Assembly (NCBI GenBank): GCA_020881915.1
Contig: JAJFPB010000003.1
Span: forward strand, 930,001-994,000
Reading direction: 5' to 3'
DNA length: 64,000 nt
Origin: Paramyrothecium sp. XJ0827
Taxonomy: Eukaryota; Ascomycota; Sordariomycetes; Hypocreales; Stachybotryaceae
The notes below the pieces were generated by a model. It ran no database searches. It saw only the letters and a program-made list of their open reading frames with translations, and had not been told where the DNA came from. Shown piece after piece: positions 35,288-46,472 of the stretch. Position 1 is the first letter of the stretch. Every line of letters begins with the position of its first letter. The translations under genes were made by a program, and so were the position numbers.

Positions 35288-38125
35288 CTAGATGAAGCCA
35301 GCTGAATATTCCTTGCTTGGCACTAATCCTGGAGATTGCATGCCGAACTCCGACCCGGGCAGGCCGTCCCGAAATGAAGGTGTTACCGTTATCGGAGCCG
35401 GTCTTGGTGGTGCCTTGATCGCATCAACTCGTCGCGGGCTAGGGTTTCGCATGTGTTCCGAGAAGTCGTTTGCTACTGGTGAAATAAGCGGCATTTGCGG
35501 CTTGGCCGAATGCTGCTGAGCTTGAGGCTGCAGCTGTGGTTTCCTGGGCTCAGCAATGTGGTCTCGAGAGTCTTCGTAAAAGAGCTCAAGGGACTTGGCC
35601 ATGGTCTCGCTGGAATTGGAGATGGACTTTTCTAAAGATGGGAATGTAGGGCTAGGAAGGCGCGGCGGAGTGGCGGATGTGATGGACGGCGAAGATGCGC
35701 CGGTGGACCAGGGTGAATATGGAGAGTAGGGCGTTAGTGGTAACGGGAGGGCTGAGAGATGGCGATCGGACCGCTCATCAAAATCATCCCAGTTGGGCAG
35801 GGTATAGCCATGTTCATCCGAAGGACGGTTCTCGCGATCATCCTGTACCTGGTGGTTACCGCGAGGGGTAGAGTCGCCATTCGGGGGTCGCATAAGCGAG
35901 GATCTCCACTGCCGCCATCGCGAGGTCGAGTCCGGACTCATCGGGCTTACGGGATCAGCGACTTCGCCAGGCGGTGGCTCAGGCCTGCGCCCCCTAGGCA
36001 GTCCCTTGTGCCTCGGGAAGTCTCCCTCCATAGGACCGCGGCTGTAGGGGCTCGATGGCGGGCGTTCCGATCGAAGTGGTGGAGCGTTATCCGCACTGAA
36101 ATACTCCGACTCTCCAGTAGGTGGAGGTTCCGAGGTGAGTGGTCCGGGGCTCAATGGGCTGACGGGTGGATGATCGGGGCTACGGCGGAGATCAACCACG
36201 GGTCCCGGAACACGAAGGGGTCGTGGTGGCGGCGCACGGTTGTGGGATCGACCTTCGGTATCCGGCTGCGGTTGGAAACCCCGTGCTGGGGGCGGATTCA
36301 GGGCTGTGGGCCCGTAGGACATCTGGTCCCTGTTCCCCCGATGGGCACCAGCTGCGGCTCGGGGTGGCCCTGCTTGCCGCTGGGTGAATGGAGACATGCT
36401 ATCCGGCGCACGGGGTCTTGACGGTGCTCGTGGCGGCACAACTGGGGCATTGCCCGGGCCTGAAGGCCCACGCCATTCACTCCGCTGGCCTCTGACTGGA
36501 GACGACGGCGTTGACCACGACTGATTATGAACTGGAGGACCAAATCGAGGTCGTCCTCGTTGCATGACCGGCGTTTCGCCTTGTTCTCCTTCACCGCCCA
36601 TCCTCAAGTGCCAGACTTCTGGAGCACTTGGCCTTCTGCCATCATTGTATTGACTGGCCGCCAAGGTGTCGATTCTTTGCATTGGCCGTCGAAGTGGCAG
36701 CTCTTGCTGCTCAGGCCTAGCAACTTCGACAGGCTGAATTCGAACACCATCTCCAAAGTCAAAAGCGTCGAAGTTGCCAGACAAGCCCTCGACGTGCTTG
36801 TTTCTCGGACGCGGGTCATGTTCCTCATCAACTTCGAACCTTCTCTCTCGCCTAGCACCAATCCTTGGCTCGTCAATGGCTCGTTCCTGTTGCTGCTTCG
36901 GTTGCGTTTGCGGCTCGGTCTGCTTCCCATGGCTCTCCAGTTCCATTGTGAAGCTTTGCCGTCGGGGAGGATGATACGTTAGGGTGTCGCGTTTCGCCCT
37001 GACGTCTTGGATCACAGGTGTTGCCCATTCCTCTTCATCCTCCACCCCTTGTTGTGGCTGCTCGGTGGTTGCAGAGACGGAGCTCGCGGGGCTCGGTGGT
37101 GAATGCGGTCCCGTCAACCGTGCAATGTCGACCTGGCGCAAGTTGCTCGGTGCGGTCGGCTTGTTGAAGGTTGGGTTTTCGAAAGTACTGATGGGTGAGA
37201 TTGATTTGGGAGGTGAAGGATAACCTGTCTGGCTGATGACAGGCTCAGCGCTGCCAGTCATGCTGCGGGTGTGCTCAGCAATGCTATTGCTGCTGCTGGC
37301 ACCACGGGTGTGTGTGCTTGTGCTGTGAGTGCTACTCGCGACTCGCGCGTGGGTACTGGCACTGTTGGTGCTACTAGCGACTCGCGCATGCATGCTGACA
37401 TGCTTGTCCCTTGACTGTCGAGGGGCAGCCTCGGTGGGCGCGACAGAGGTTCGCGCTGACGGTTTGGCCACGCTGTTCCTACCGGGCGTGCCTGGTCTGC
37501 TGCCGCCTGCAACTGGCTTGCAGAAGTGAACGTCCAAGGGATTTACCCAATCCTTCTTTCGTGTAGAACTTGCAGTTCCAGGTCTTGTTGGGGTTCCCGA
37601 TCTGCTGTTTGCGAAAGCAGCCGGAGGGGTAAGGTCGACGGTGCTTCCATTGCCCCAGCGTGCTGTCAAGTTGGCGTCTGATGTGTGGTTGACAGCGCGC
37701 AAGCTACTGAAGCTCTGCTTGCGGCCGGGCACGGGCACGGATAAATCAACCAAGGAACTCGTTGTTGCCGGCCCTGCGTAGGGACTGTTCCAGAGAGCGG
37801 GGGCTCCTGCGGCAGATTGGACCGAGCCTGGGCGAGACGAGGGAAAGGCCGGACGCTTCAAGTCGTTACCGAAGAATTGGCCCTCACCGAGGGTGTTTTG
37901 GTCGACACGCTTCCATGGCTGCTGCTGTTGCTTCGTATCTTTGGTCCTGCAGAGGAATTTTGGGTCAATCGACTAGTTCCAGGATTCCGGGGAGACGGTG
38001 ATGAGGTGAGACTGGAATGCGGCAAGGTGCCGTGCCGTGCCGAGGTGATATGTGTAACGGGTGTTGGGCACTTACTGTGACTTTTTCTTGTCGCCCCCAA
38101 TCTTGAGGCCGAAGAAGGAAACCAT
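35288..38125 (-). CDS. large disordered fungal protein, N-terminus MVSFFGLKIGGDKKKSQ
   Basis: Exons 38125-38076 and 37946-35288 (donor phase 2; acceptor CTCTGCAG) give 902 aa. Exon 1 encodes only MVSFFGLKIGGDKKKSQ. The N-terminus then shows WKRVDQNTLGEGQFFGNDL and, near residue 155, KKDWVNPLDVHFCKP, both of which I associate with orthologues in other filamentous ascomycetes. The rest is Ser/Pro/Arg-rich with no domain. It includes a 12-residue-period Ser-Thr repeat (HARVASSTNSAS, HARVASSTHSTS, HTRGASSSNSIA) at about 200-240 and Gln runs. No TM segment or enzyme motif. Function unknown. The short first exon is supported by frame and by the conserved peptide it adds. Confidence 0.78.
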
Positions 38126-41100
38126 GGTGAATTAGAATTAGTATTAATGGATTATAAAATTAAAGCGACTGATCACAGGTTAGAAATGAAGGTCCATGTG
38201 CAAGTCAGGCAAAATTTTGACCTACAAAAGCAATGATTGCGTGTATCAGGATATTTGACAGATCGCGCAAGAATGCGCTTTCGCTGGTGCGCGGCAATCC
38301 TATGCCGAGGTGTCGCGGAGAAGCTTGGAGCTGATGTATGGGGCTCTGCGCAAAGACAAATGAAAAGTTGCAATTGATCCTATTCCTTCACAATGGCCGA
38401 CTTGCCAGGAGCGAACGAGGCCGTCTCCGTCGTGATGAGGAGAATGTGTCGTCGGTAATTACTGAGAGGGATGCGATAGTTCTTGGGGGTTTTCAGCAGG
38501 AGCCCGTTTGAGAGGGAGCGCGAACGTGGGCAGGGGTCCCAAGAAAGGGCCAAAGCGGGCGTCAGGTCAGGCGGGTCTTCAATGCGACGTGGATATTGAT
38601 GATCGAGGAGACGGTAGCAGCAAACCGGTCAGAGCGCTCCCGGTCAATTAGGAGAGTTGGGTTCAAGAAAGAAAGGAGAGGACAGCCAACGCGTGGCCAG
38701 TGCATCCCGCAAGAAAAAGCTCACGACGAGAAGGAGAGAAGCCGAGCAGAGCAGAGCAAAGCAGAGCAGAGCAGGGAAAAGAAAGGAAAGACAAGGCGCC
38801 TCGGCGGAAGGGCAGCCGGTGGGCATGAAATGAAGGAATTGGATCAACAGCAGAGTGAACGGCCAAGAAACAGGGGTGTGGGCAAAAGAAGTGGGTGGCC
38901 CGGCCCAGGGGTAACGGAACCGTGAGGGGGCAGCAGAGCAGATGCATCGTGAAGGGCCAAATTGGCGTTGGCGCTGGGCACCTCAAAGGGTCAAGGCCAT
39001 GGACGAATTGGGCAGCGAAGGGGAGATGGTGCGGGTGCGTGCCATGACGGTGCTGCTGCAGGGTCCCGGTTCCCGTCCGTGTTTGGTTTGGTCTGGGATG
39101 GATGCGGTTTGTCTCGCTTGTCTCGGTGAGAACGTGAGAGAGAAAAAAAGGCGTGGGCGGCGCCAAGGCGCTATGCCAATTTGTTCTGCAGTCAGTTTGT
39201 GTTCCTGGGGCCCGACGTTAGACAGGGGTGTCATTTCCAACCATGCGGGCGGCCAGGGGATCTGATCGCTGGTTGGCCGCGGACCCGCCTCGTGTTTTCC
39301 TGGTTCACGACTCACCCCGTCGTGATGACGGGTTGCATGTCTGATCTCAATCACAGAAGGGGACGGGTGGGAAAAGGAAGCAGAGAAAGGAGAAGGGTTC
39401 TGCAATGAGATGCTGCAGATCAAGCCGTGGTGGTTGAAAAAAAGAAAGAAAAAAGAAAGCCAAAGCTAAGGTACTGCATCTCGGTAATTGGGGCTTGGCT
39501 CTTATTCATCAATCCTCCGAGTGCAGACAGATGGGGAAGGCGCAATGACTGAGGGCGGCACTACTTCCTCAGGTCAGTAGGTAGGTATTTGCATCAGGTA
39601 TCCGTACGTTTCGTACCGTCCAGCGCATCACATACATCACCTGCACGGCCATTATTACCGTGTGGTAACTCATATTCTGAGCCCCCAGGATCCCTGCCAA
39701 CCGGCCGAGATCCGTCCCGTCCACTGCCCACTCGTGTCGTGGGTCAACAGTTAATCAAAAGAACAATCTCACACAAAGTCCTCACATTCGAGAACAATCT
39801 GTAACACGCAGCCACAAAAGGCAAAACCCGTCCAGCAGATTTGGGCGTGGGAAAACGGGAAATTAAACCATCCAGCCTGAGACAGAATGAAGCTAGCGGT
39901 GGTGGTGTGCAGCCCGTAACCGATTTGTTGGCGAAGTCATATCCGAAAGACCAACACTAAAGGCCAATAGTTCCGCTGAAGAATCAAAAAGGCGAGATTG
40001 AAGAAGAGTTTCATCCAGAGGCGTGGTGAGCATTCTTTCCACGGCTGGCGTCATCTCGGAAGGCGTCCTCATCCAACCCAGCCTGCCTATGCCGTGTTCC
40101 GCCCTGCATCACATCGTCATCGTTGCTAGCTCTGTCCCGTCTCCCCCATCAAACATGTCTTTGCCTATCCTCCCATCACACACACCAGATACGTCTAACA
40201 AGGGAACCATTTGGCCCTTTTCAAGGCTAAGGGAAATCCTCTGATTCAGGAATCGGGAGGGCCACGTCCACTTTGAGATCCCGCTCACTCACACAAATCC
40301 ACAGACCCGGAAATACGAAGAGCAACAGCGCGGCCCTAGAACTAGCAGCGCGCGCCGTGAAGGAAGCCATACCGCAACGAGCTGCCTCAGCTTCCGAGCC
40401 GGCAGCCAAGAACCTCAGGGGCTACAGGTCTTGCTTTCTTTTTGTTCCTTCGCAGACTGTGCCGCCGACTTCCCCGGAGACAACACGGTAAACCTGCTCT
40501 GCCGTGCCGCGGGCTTGAGCTGCTGCAGCCGATTGGACCTTATGCACTTCTATGGCCACAAGCCAACTCTTATTTCATGCCTTCCCCATTTCCAGCAAAA
40601 CGTCGAGCATGCAATGTAACCTTTGACGGAACACAAACTGCAACCGCACATCACCACCCACCAAAATAACAACCACAAGCTCTCTCTCACCCCCACAGCT
40701 TTCGTCCCGGAAATGAACACCTCGCGCTTTTCCGGTCTGTTCTCCCCGCTAACGTCAGGTCTATCGGGCCCAAGCAAGCAGCACAAAACGGCAAGGTAGC
40801 CTTCTTGGTCGTAGGGCCCGGTAAGCGGGAACGCGTTCAGGCGCTACCCGCTCTAAAATGATGTCGAAACGGACCTCGGGTATCTTTAGGGTCCAACGAA
40901 GTTAGCACACTGCTTGGACCGTTCTTGCGGCGGTCGAATTTCATCATTGCTAACTCGCTGCTCGCTTCTAGCTGGGGTACTATTTTAATTCTCCTTCCGG
41001 TGACTATAGGCTGACTGCACCTCGTCCTGGCCGTCCAACCATTCCACATCGCTGTTGTTGGACCGACCAGAGCATGTTGGAAGGGAAGATGCTCCCGGCC

Positions 41101-41445
41101 GTTTTGAAACAGTCGCCACTAGATCCCCTACAGCATCATATCCCCTGCAGCTGGCATAGCACCATTTCAACTGGGTCGAGTAGACCATCATCTTCATCGC
41201 TTCCATCGTCTCCATCTCAGTAAACCCAGGTTGACAGCAGCGGTCCCAATACAAATCATAGGTTTGGGAAATGTAAATGCATTTGTGCAGTTTCAAAATC
41301 AACCTGCTAGCAATTCCTTTTAACCGTGATTCTCCCCTTCCTAAACGCCAATAACACCACATGCCTGGTCCTTCCGTTCCGGTCAATGTGCACTCACTCA
41401 CACCTCAAAACTTGATGCCGCCGGATAGCAATAGAACCGCACCCC
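38126..41445. other. 3.3 kb gene-free interval
   Basis: No frame with recognisable similarity. It holds the presumed promoter of the disordered-protein gene, a purine-rich AGAGC array near 38744-38774 and GA-rich runs (38650-38800, 39130-39150, 39430-39460). CT-rich DNA occurs toward 40400-40500. Nothing supports an RNA gene. Confidence 0.45.
38744..38774. repeat. AGAGC/AAAGC pentamer array
   Basis: Six pentamer units with one variant, in purine-rich non-coding DNA. Confidence 0.8.
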
Positions 41446-42253
41446 TCAAATCTGCTCCAGCAGCTTCCGCCGCCGCCTCTCCACCAGCTCCTCCTGCACC
41501 TCCGCCATCGTCGGCAGCGCCCACCCCTGCCCGTCCCCGGCGTCGCCCGGCAGCGGCTCCCACCCGGCCGGCGGCTCCTTGGGCCCCGTCTTGAGCATGT
41601 GCGCTGCCGCCTGGCGCTCCTTCTCCGCCTCGTACGCCAGCAGCTCCTCGTCCTCCTCGTCCGGTGCGTAGCCGTAGTACGCCGCGTCCACGTTGCGCCG
41701 GATCAGCTCCCGCGACGTTGTCGTCGCCTCGCCTTGTCCGTCTTGCTGGTCCCCCTTGCCCCGTGACGCCGCCTGCTCAAACAGCTCCTTGACGCCGGGC
41801 AGCTCCCGCGCCCGCCCAAAGTAGCGGTACCCCTTCCCTCCGCCGGGAATCTCGCGTCCCTGCTCGTCGTAGATCTTGCCGCCGCCGCGCATGTAGTTTG
41901 GCCCGCCGAGGTTGCGAATCTGCACCTCCCACATATGCTTCTCGCGCATGAGCTTGTTGATCTCGTCGTTAAGGTCGCGGATTTGGTAGTCGCTCAGCAT
42001 CGGGTCCTGGATCCGCGACACCTTGCGCGAGATCTCCTTGAGTACCTGCCCGCGCCACTTCTCGCACACGGGGATCGAGTCGACCTCGGTGATGAGCTTG
42101 GGGCGTCGTGCGCGGCCGATGTCGATGATGCCCAGGTCCGCTGCTTGCGCTTCGCGGAAGCGAAACAGCATGGACTGGGCCTTTTCCGAGTTTCGAGCCT
42201 GCGGGGTGGTTAGTAGAGCAACTCTGTGGCACTTTCAGCTGCTTGCATACCAT
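41446..42253 (-). CDS. isy1: pre-mRNA-splicing factor ISY1
   Basis: ISY1 belongs to the NineTeen/Prp19-associated spliceosome complex and helps first-step fidelity; nuclear. The coding sequence begins with an exon holding only the start codon (42253-42251). A 52-nt intron with donor GTATGC, branch CTACTAAC and acceptor CCCGCAG follows. The main exon 42198-41446 then gives 251 aa in all. The product opens MARNSEKAQSMLFRFREAQA, the invariant ISY1 N-terminus, which is what fixes the split start. Conserved blocks EVDSIPVCEKWRGQVLKEI, KVSRIQDPMLSDYQIRDLND, WEVQIRNLGGPNY and YRYFGRARELPGVKELF are present. The C-terminal half is acidic then Arg/Lys-rich. Complete and typical length. Confidence 0.93.
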
Positions 42254-43800
42254 CTTGACGAATTGAAGCTCGAGGGGACGTCGGGGAGAGGAGGCTCGGC
42301 GACTCGCGGTCTGGCAAGATGGCACGTTGTCGTGGTCGAATTTGCAACAGCCTTGCCGTGAGGTAGAGGCCGAGCTCTGAGTGTGGAGCAGCAGAAAATC
42401 CAAGCCACACGAGCGCACTTCGGCACGAGCCACACGTGGCCCTCAGCCTCGCCTCGCCCCAAATTTAGTTCCTACCGTAAGCTTCTTTCACTTTCACTTC
42501 AACGCGACGCGACTTTCTTTCTTCCTAACCACCACCTCTTGCTATCAAATCATCACGAAGATTTGTTCTTCCGCACACAACATCCAGTGATTTTCGTCAA
42601 GTGACGGATGTGCCCCGAGATGATTTGATCTACTATTCTATCTGGCTATCGCTATTGCTATTGCTACCCAGGCAGCATGGTGGCAGGCACTTCCTGAATA
42701 TGCTCATCTCTGCCTCACGGAAAGTATTCTCCTTCGCTCTTCTTTTCTTCTATGCATGATCAACTACCAGCTTCTTCCATCACTTCGTTCTTCCTATAGA
42801 ACGTTCACTCCTCAACAGCACACGATGATGATACCTTGTCACGGAGCGCGATTCTGGCGCCGGGCTGGGCTACACCAAGACCGCCTGGCCCAGAACATGA
42901 ATCTCCACCCCAAGAACAGAGATCTGAGTCACTATTCATCACCATCCGAACCCCTTCCCCTCTTCTCCTATCTTTTGCAGCTTTACATTTCTTCTCGTCC
43001 GTCCGGTGGACTTCGCTATAGCCGCAATGACCGACAAATACCCTCCCTCTAGAAGCCGTCTGCCGTCTCCCCTTCGTCCCTTTGGGACACGGGGATTCCA
43101 GATGCTCATGATCCAAACAAGCTATAGTTTTCAATCGGAGCAGGCTGAGGGCCGCATCTCGCGATGGGAACAGGAAGAGGTGGAGAGCACGAGAGTCGGG
43201 AGAGGCGGGAGATGGGCGACAAGGAATGGTGGAAGAATCAAACCCCGTGATGATTGAAGGACCAAAAAGCCAAATTTGCAGACAGCAGCGGCTCGGCGCC
43301 TCGCCGGGGAGGAAGAGATTCCTCCTTGTCCCGCGCGTTGCCAATGAGAACTCAAGAGAGCTAATCTGAGGGTGGCATTCTTCTTGGTGGACGTGTCGTA
43401 GAGGGGAGAGTTGGATGGGGATGGGATTGAATTTCTACAGTGTGGGCTTTTGATGCTCGACATTCTTAAAGCGGTGACAGTGGTCTTCGTTGGCATCCAG
43501 ACAAGGTCTTCGTCCTGCCACCCTCCAAACCACAAATACTGAGCAGATTAATAAAGATCGATGCATTCATGGGCACATAGTATTTTACATGCACAAAGTG
43601 CTAGACTTTCGTAAGGATCAAATCTATGTGATGCTATCATTCGTCCGTACATGTGAGAAACCGGCCCTCCACAGCCCATTCCCAAAGAGCAAGTTAGCCC
43701 TTCCATACATACAAACACATGCTCTCGCTGTGCCGCTCTGCTCTGCTTTTTTGCCTCCTCTCGTTCGCAACAAGAAAAACAAAAAGTACTAAACTCTTCT
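42254..43800. other. intergenic 1.5 kb, no gene seen
   Basis: ISY1 promoter side and WBP1 3' side. Short TATTGC repeats occur near 42650. No supported exon. Confidence 0.5.
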
Positions 43801-45353
43801 TTATTGCGTCTTCTTGACGCCCACGGCCCGGTCCGTCGGCTTGCTGTACATCCACAGCGCGCAGAAGCCCAGGAACCCCGACACGGTGGCCGCGATGCCC
43901 GAGATCCACGGCCAGGCGCCCGAGATGACGAAGCTGCGGGGCCACTCGTCGTGCGCCATGTGGCGGACGCTGACGGTGCGCTTCTCCTCGACGTACGTCA
44001 GGAACGGCCGCTTGTAGTTGACCATGAAGTTGAAGATGCCGTGCTGGTCGGGCAGGATGAAGCTCGCGCCGAAGACGGTGGCCGACTCGCTGACCAGCGT
44101 GGGCGAGAGCTCCAGGCGGTGGAAGGGCGAGAGCATGGAGAACTCGAGCTGCAGGGCGTCTTGGTCGGGGACGGTGAAGGGCTCCCACTTGGTCCAACTC
44201 CACTCCGACAGAGAGATGCTGTAGGACTACAAACAGCGTTAGTGCAGGTTCCCAGACCGACAGCAAAGACTAGTCACTCACCACCTTGTTCTTGATCCTG
44301 TAAATCTCGGGGTTGGTCTCATTGTCCCCGTGAAGGCGGTGCTCAATCTCGTTGACGCGCACCACGCCCACCTCCTGGAAGGTCCAGCCAGACAGGCGCC
44401 GGGCGAACTCCCTGTTGTCCGGGCGGACCTTCTTGGCGCCGCCGGCCTTCTGGACCTTGGCGTCGAGCCACTTGTCCTGCAGCATCTCGGCCGAGCCCAG
44501 GACCGTCACGCGCGCCGAGTTGCGGGCCTGCACGACGGACACGAGCGACAGCTGGTTGCCGACGGCGAAGAGGTCGTCCGGGTCGACGGCGTCGGCCTGC
44601 TCCTTGGGGTTGTAGCTGTAGGCGGTCTGGGGCGCGCGCAGGACGGGCGTGATGAGCTGGCTCGGGCCGAGGACGTGGCCGACGGCGTGGGGCACGGACA
44701 GGTAGGCGCCCGGCATCTCAAAGTACTTCTTGCGGCCGTGGCGGACGTTGACGGGCGCCTCGAGGACGAGCACGTCGTGCTTCTCGGCGGCGGCGACGGT
44801 GTCGTAGTTGAAGTGGTCGACGACGGTGCCGGTGCGCTCGGCGGGGAGGGAGATGTCGAGCTCGGAGAGGAGCGAGACGAGCGAGCTCGGCACGGGCACG
44901 GTGGCCGACAGGCCCAGGAAGATGTTGCCCTTGGCGTTGACGAAGTCGACGAGGATGTTGGGGGTAAGGTTGGGTCCCAGACCTGTGACAAGTCAACATG
45001 CTGGAGCTCGTGGCAAAAGCGCATGCGCATCAGTACATACCCTTCACCTTGGTGGGCAGGAAGACAACATGGTCGTAGGTCCTCTCGCCGAGATGGAACA
45101 GCTTCAATCCCTCGCTTTTCGGCGTCTCGTACGAGATGTCAAATCCTCGAGCTACATTGTCCCTCGCGTTAGTACTACCGCCCCCAAGCAGAAACCAGAG
45201 TCACATACCAGCCAGGTCACCAAAGAAGTAACCGTAGTCGGCCTTGTCCGCCAGCTCGTCCAGCACGACCAGCAGACGATTGCCGGTGGTGCTGAGCGCC
45301 GACGCAATGGCCGCGAAGAGCAGGACCGCGACGCTCAGGAGCGAACGCATCAT
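43801..45353 (-). CDS. wbp1: oligosaccharyltransferase subunit WBP1/OST48
   Basis: Essential non-catalytic subunit of the ER oligosaccharyltransferase that moves Glc3Man9GlcNAc2 to Asn-X-Ser/Thr. Exons 45353-45209, 45151-45041, 44982-44282 and 44226-43801 join in frame to 460 aa, the family length. The N-terminal signal peptide is MMRSLLSVAVLLFAAIASAL. It is followed by GNRLLVVLDE and GDLAARGFDISY as in OST48. The lumenal domain ends and a TM helix (WISGIAATVSGFLGFCALWM) follows. The last four residues are KKTQ, a KKXX dilysine ER-retrieval signal expected of WBP1. Splice sites are canonical, with a GTACTAAC branch in intron 1. It starts 441 bp from a divergent gene for complex I subunit NUO9.5. 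Confidence 0.95.
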
Positions 45354-45794
45354 TCGTGGCTGTTAGTTGGTTCGGGATATGATGGGGAGCAGGACGAATT
45401 GGACGTGGCAGAGTTCGGAGCTATTCCTCATCTCACACCAGCATTTGCTTGGGGGGACGGCAAGCTTGCGTTTTGGGATACGTAGCCTCGTAGGTCCCTC
45501 CCCCCAGCTTGTGGCTTGTGGGGCTGCCTCCGCCAATGTGGCTGAACCAAGCTCAAGTACGGGGCTGCTGTGGCTGGAGCACCTCACCTGTGCCAGCGCA
45601 CTCGCGAGTTTATCCGTGGGTTTTTCCGAGCCATCAATGGAATCCCGACTCGGGAACCTCCATCGTGAGCTTCGTGAAGCTTGAACGTCACCAACAATCC
45701 CAGATCTGCCCTCCACAGAGTACGTCCCGCGTCAATTGCCGCCTCTCTCGGCACTCCGTTCACCCAATTGACAGATTTCTCTAGGTCGCCCATC
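45354..45794. promoter_or_regulatory. bidirectional promoter region of wbp1 and nuo9.5
   Basis: A 441 bp gap between two head-to-head start codons, so it must contain both promoters unless 5' leader introns lie beyond. No clear TATA box is seen; a CCAAT-type site reads ATTGG (CCAAT on the minus strand) near 45398. Confidence 0.5.
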
Positions 45795-46081
45795 ATGTCG
45801 GCCGCGCCCTTCTTCTGGTCCACTCCTCTGAAGTACTGCCGCTGGGCAGCCCGCGAGCGACCAGCCCTCTTCTGGTCCGTCATTATCGGCGCTGCCGGCC
45901 CCATCGCGATGCCTATTGTCCCTCCCATCCGTCGCTACTTCGGCGACATCGACCCCGCGCCCGTCCCAGTCACCTACCCAGGTATGTACTCCCCCAGGTT
46001 TGTGGGAGCGGCAGAGATGACTGACCAGAAGCAGTGCCCACCGGTTCTCGGAAACAATTGACTGGCTTCGACGACGAGTGA
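45795..46081 (+). CDS. nuo9.5: NADH:ubiquinone oxidoreductase 9.5 kDa subunit
   Basis: Small accessory subunit of mitochondrial complex I, inner membrane, described from Neurospora. Exon 45795-45981 encodes MSAAPFFWSTPLKYCRWAAR and onward through YFGDIDPAPVPVTYP. A 53-nt intron has donor GTATGT, an ATGACTGACC branch and acceptor AAGCAG. Exon 46035-46081 then encodes the tail PTGSRKQLTGFDDE, giving 77 aa. One hydrophobic segment (FWSVIIGAAGPIAMPIV) is the single TM helix. The PIRRYFGDIDP and final GFDDE/GYDDE features match the family. Reading through the intron would instead give an unrelated 21-residue tail, so the spliced form is preferred. Confidence 0.92.
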
Positions 46082-46472
46082 ACAAGAGATTCGGTTCAAG
46101 CGCAACACTAAGAGATGAGAGGGGGGAATTCATTACGAGGACGCAGCCCTGGCCGTTGTACGAAGTAGGCGTTGAAGGCAGCAAAGGACTCATAGACGCA
46201 AAACGCACGTCCGACAGGACAATCCAGGTTCTCTATCCAACGATCTGAGAAACCAAAATACAAGCTTGTACATTTTTCACATCGCTATCTGCGTTTGACC
46301 TGCAAAGTTTTGAAACAACAATAAACCCCATGCAATGCGCCAAGTTGATGCAATTGGCGATCTAGCTCCCTCCCACTCTATCTTGCTCGCCCCAGCGAAC
46401 GAGCTGGCACAGCTAAATCGACCGTGGGCGATGGCTGCTCTGGACGCTGGTCCCGCATGACAGGTTCAGACT
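46082..46472. other. convergent 3' spacer, no gene seen
   Basis: Lies between the 3' ends of nuo9.5 (+) and the BEACH gene (-). No coding signal. Confidence 0.5.
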
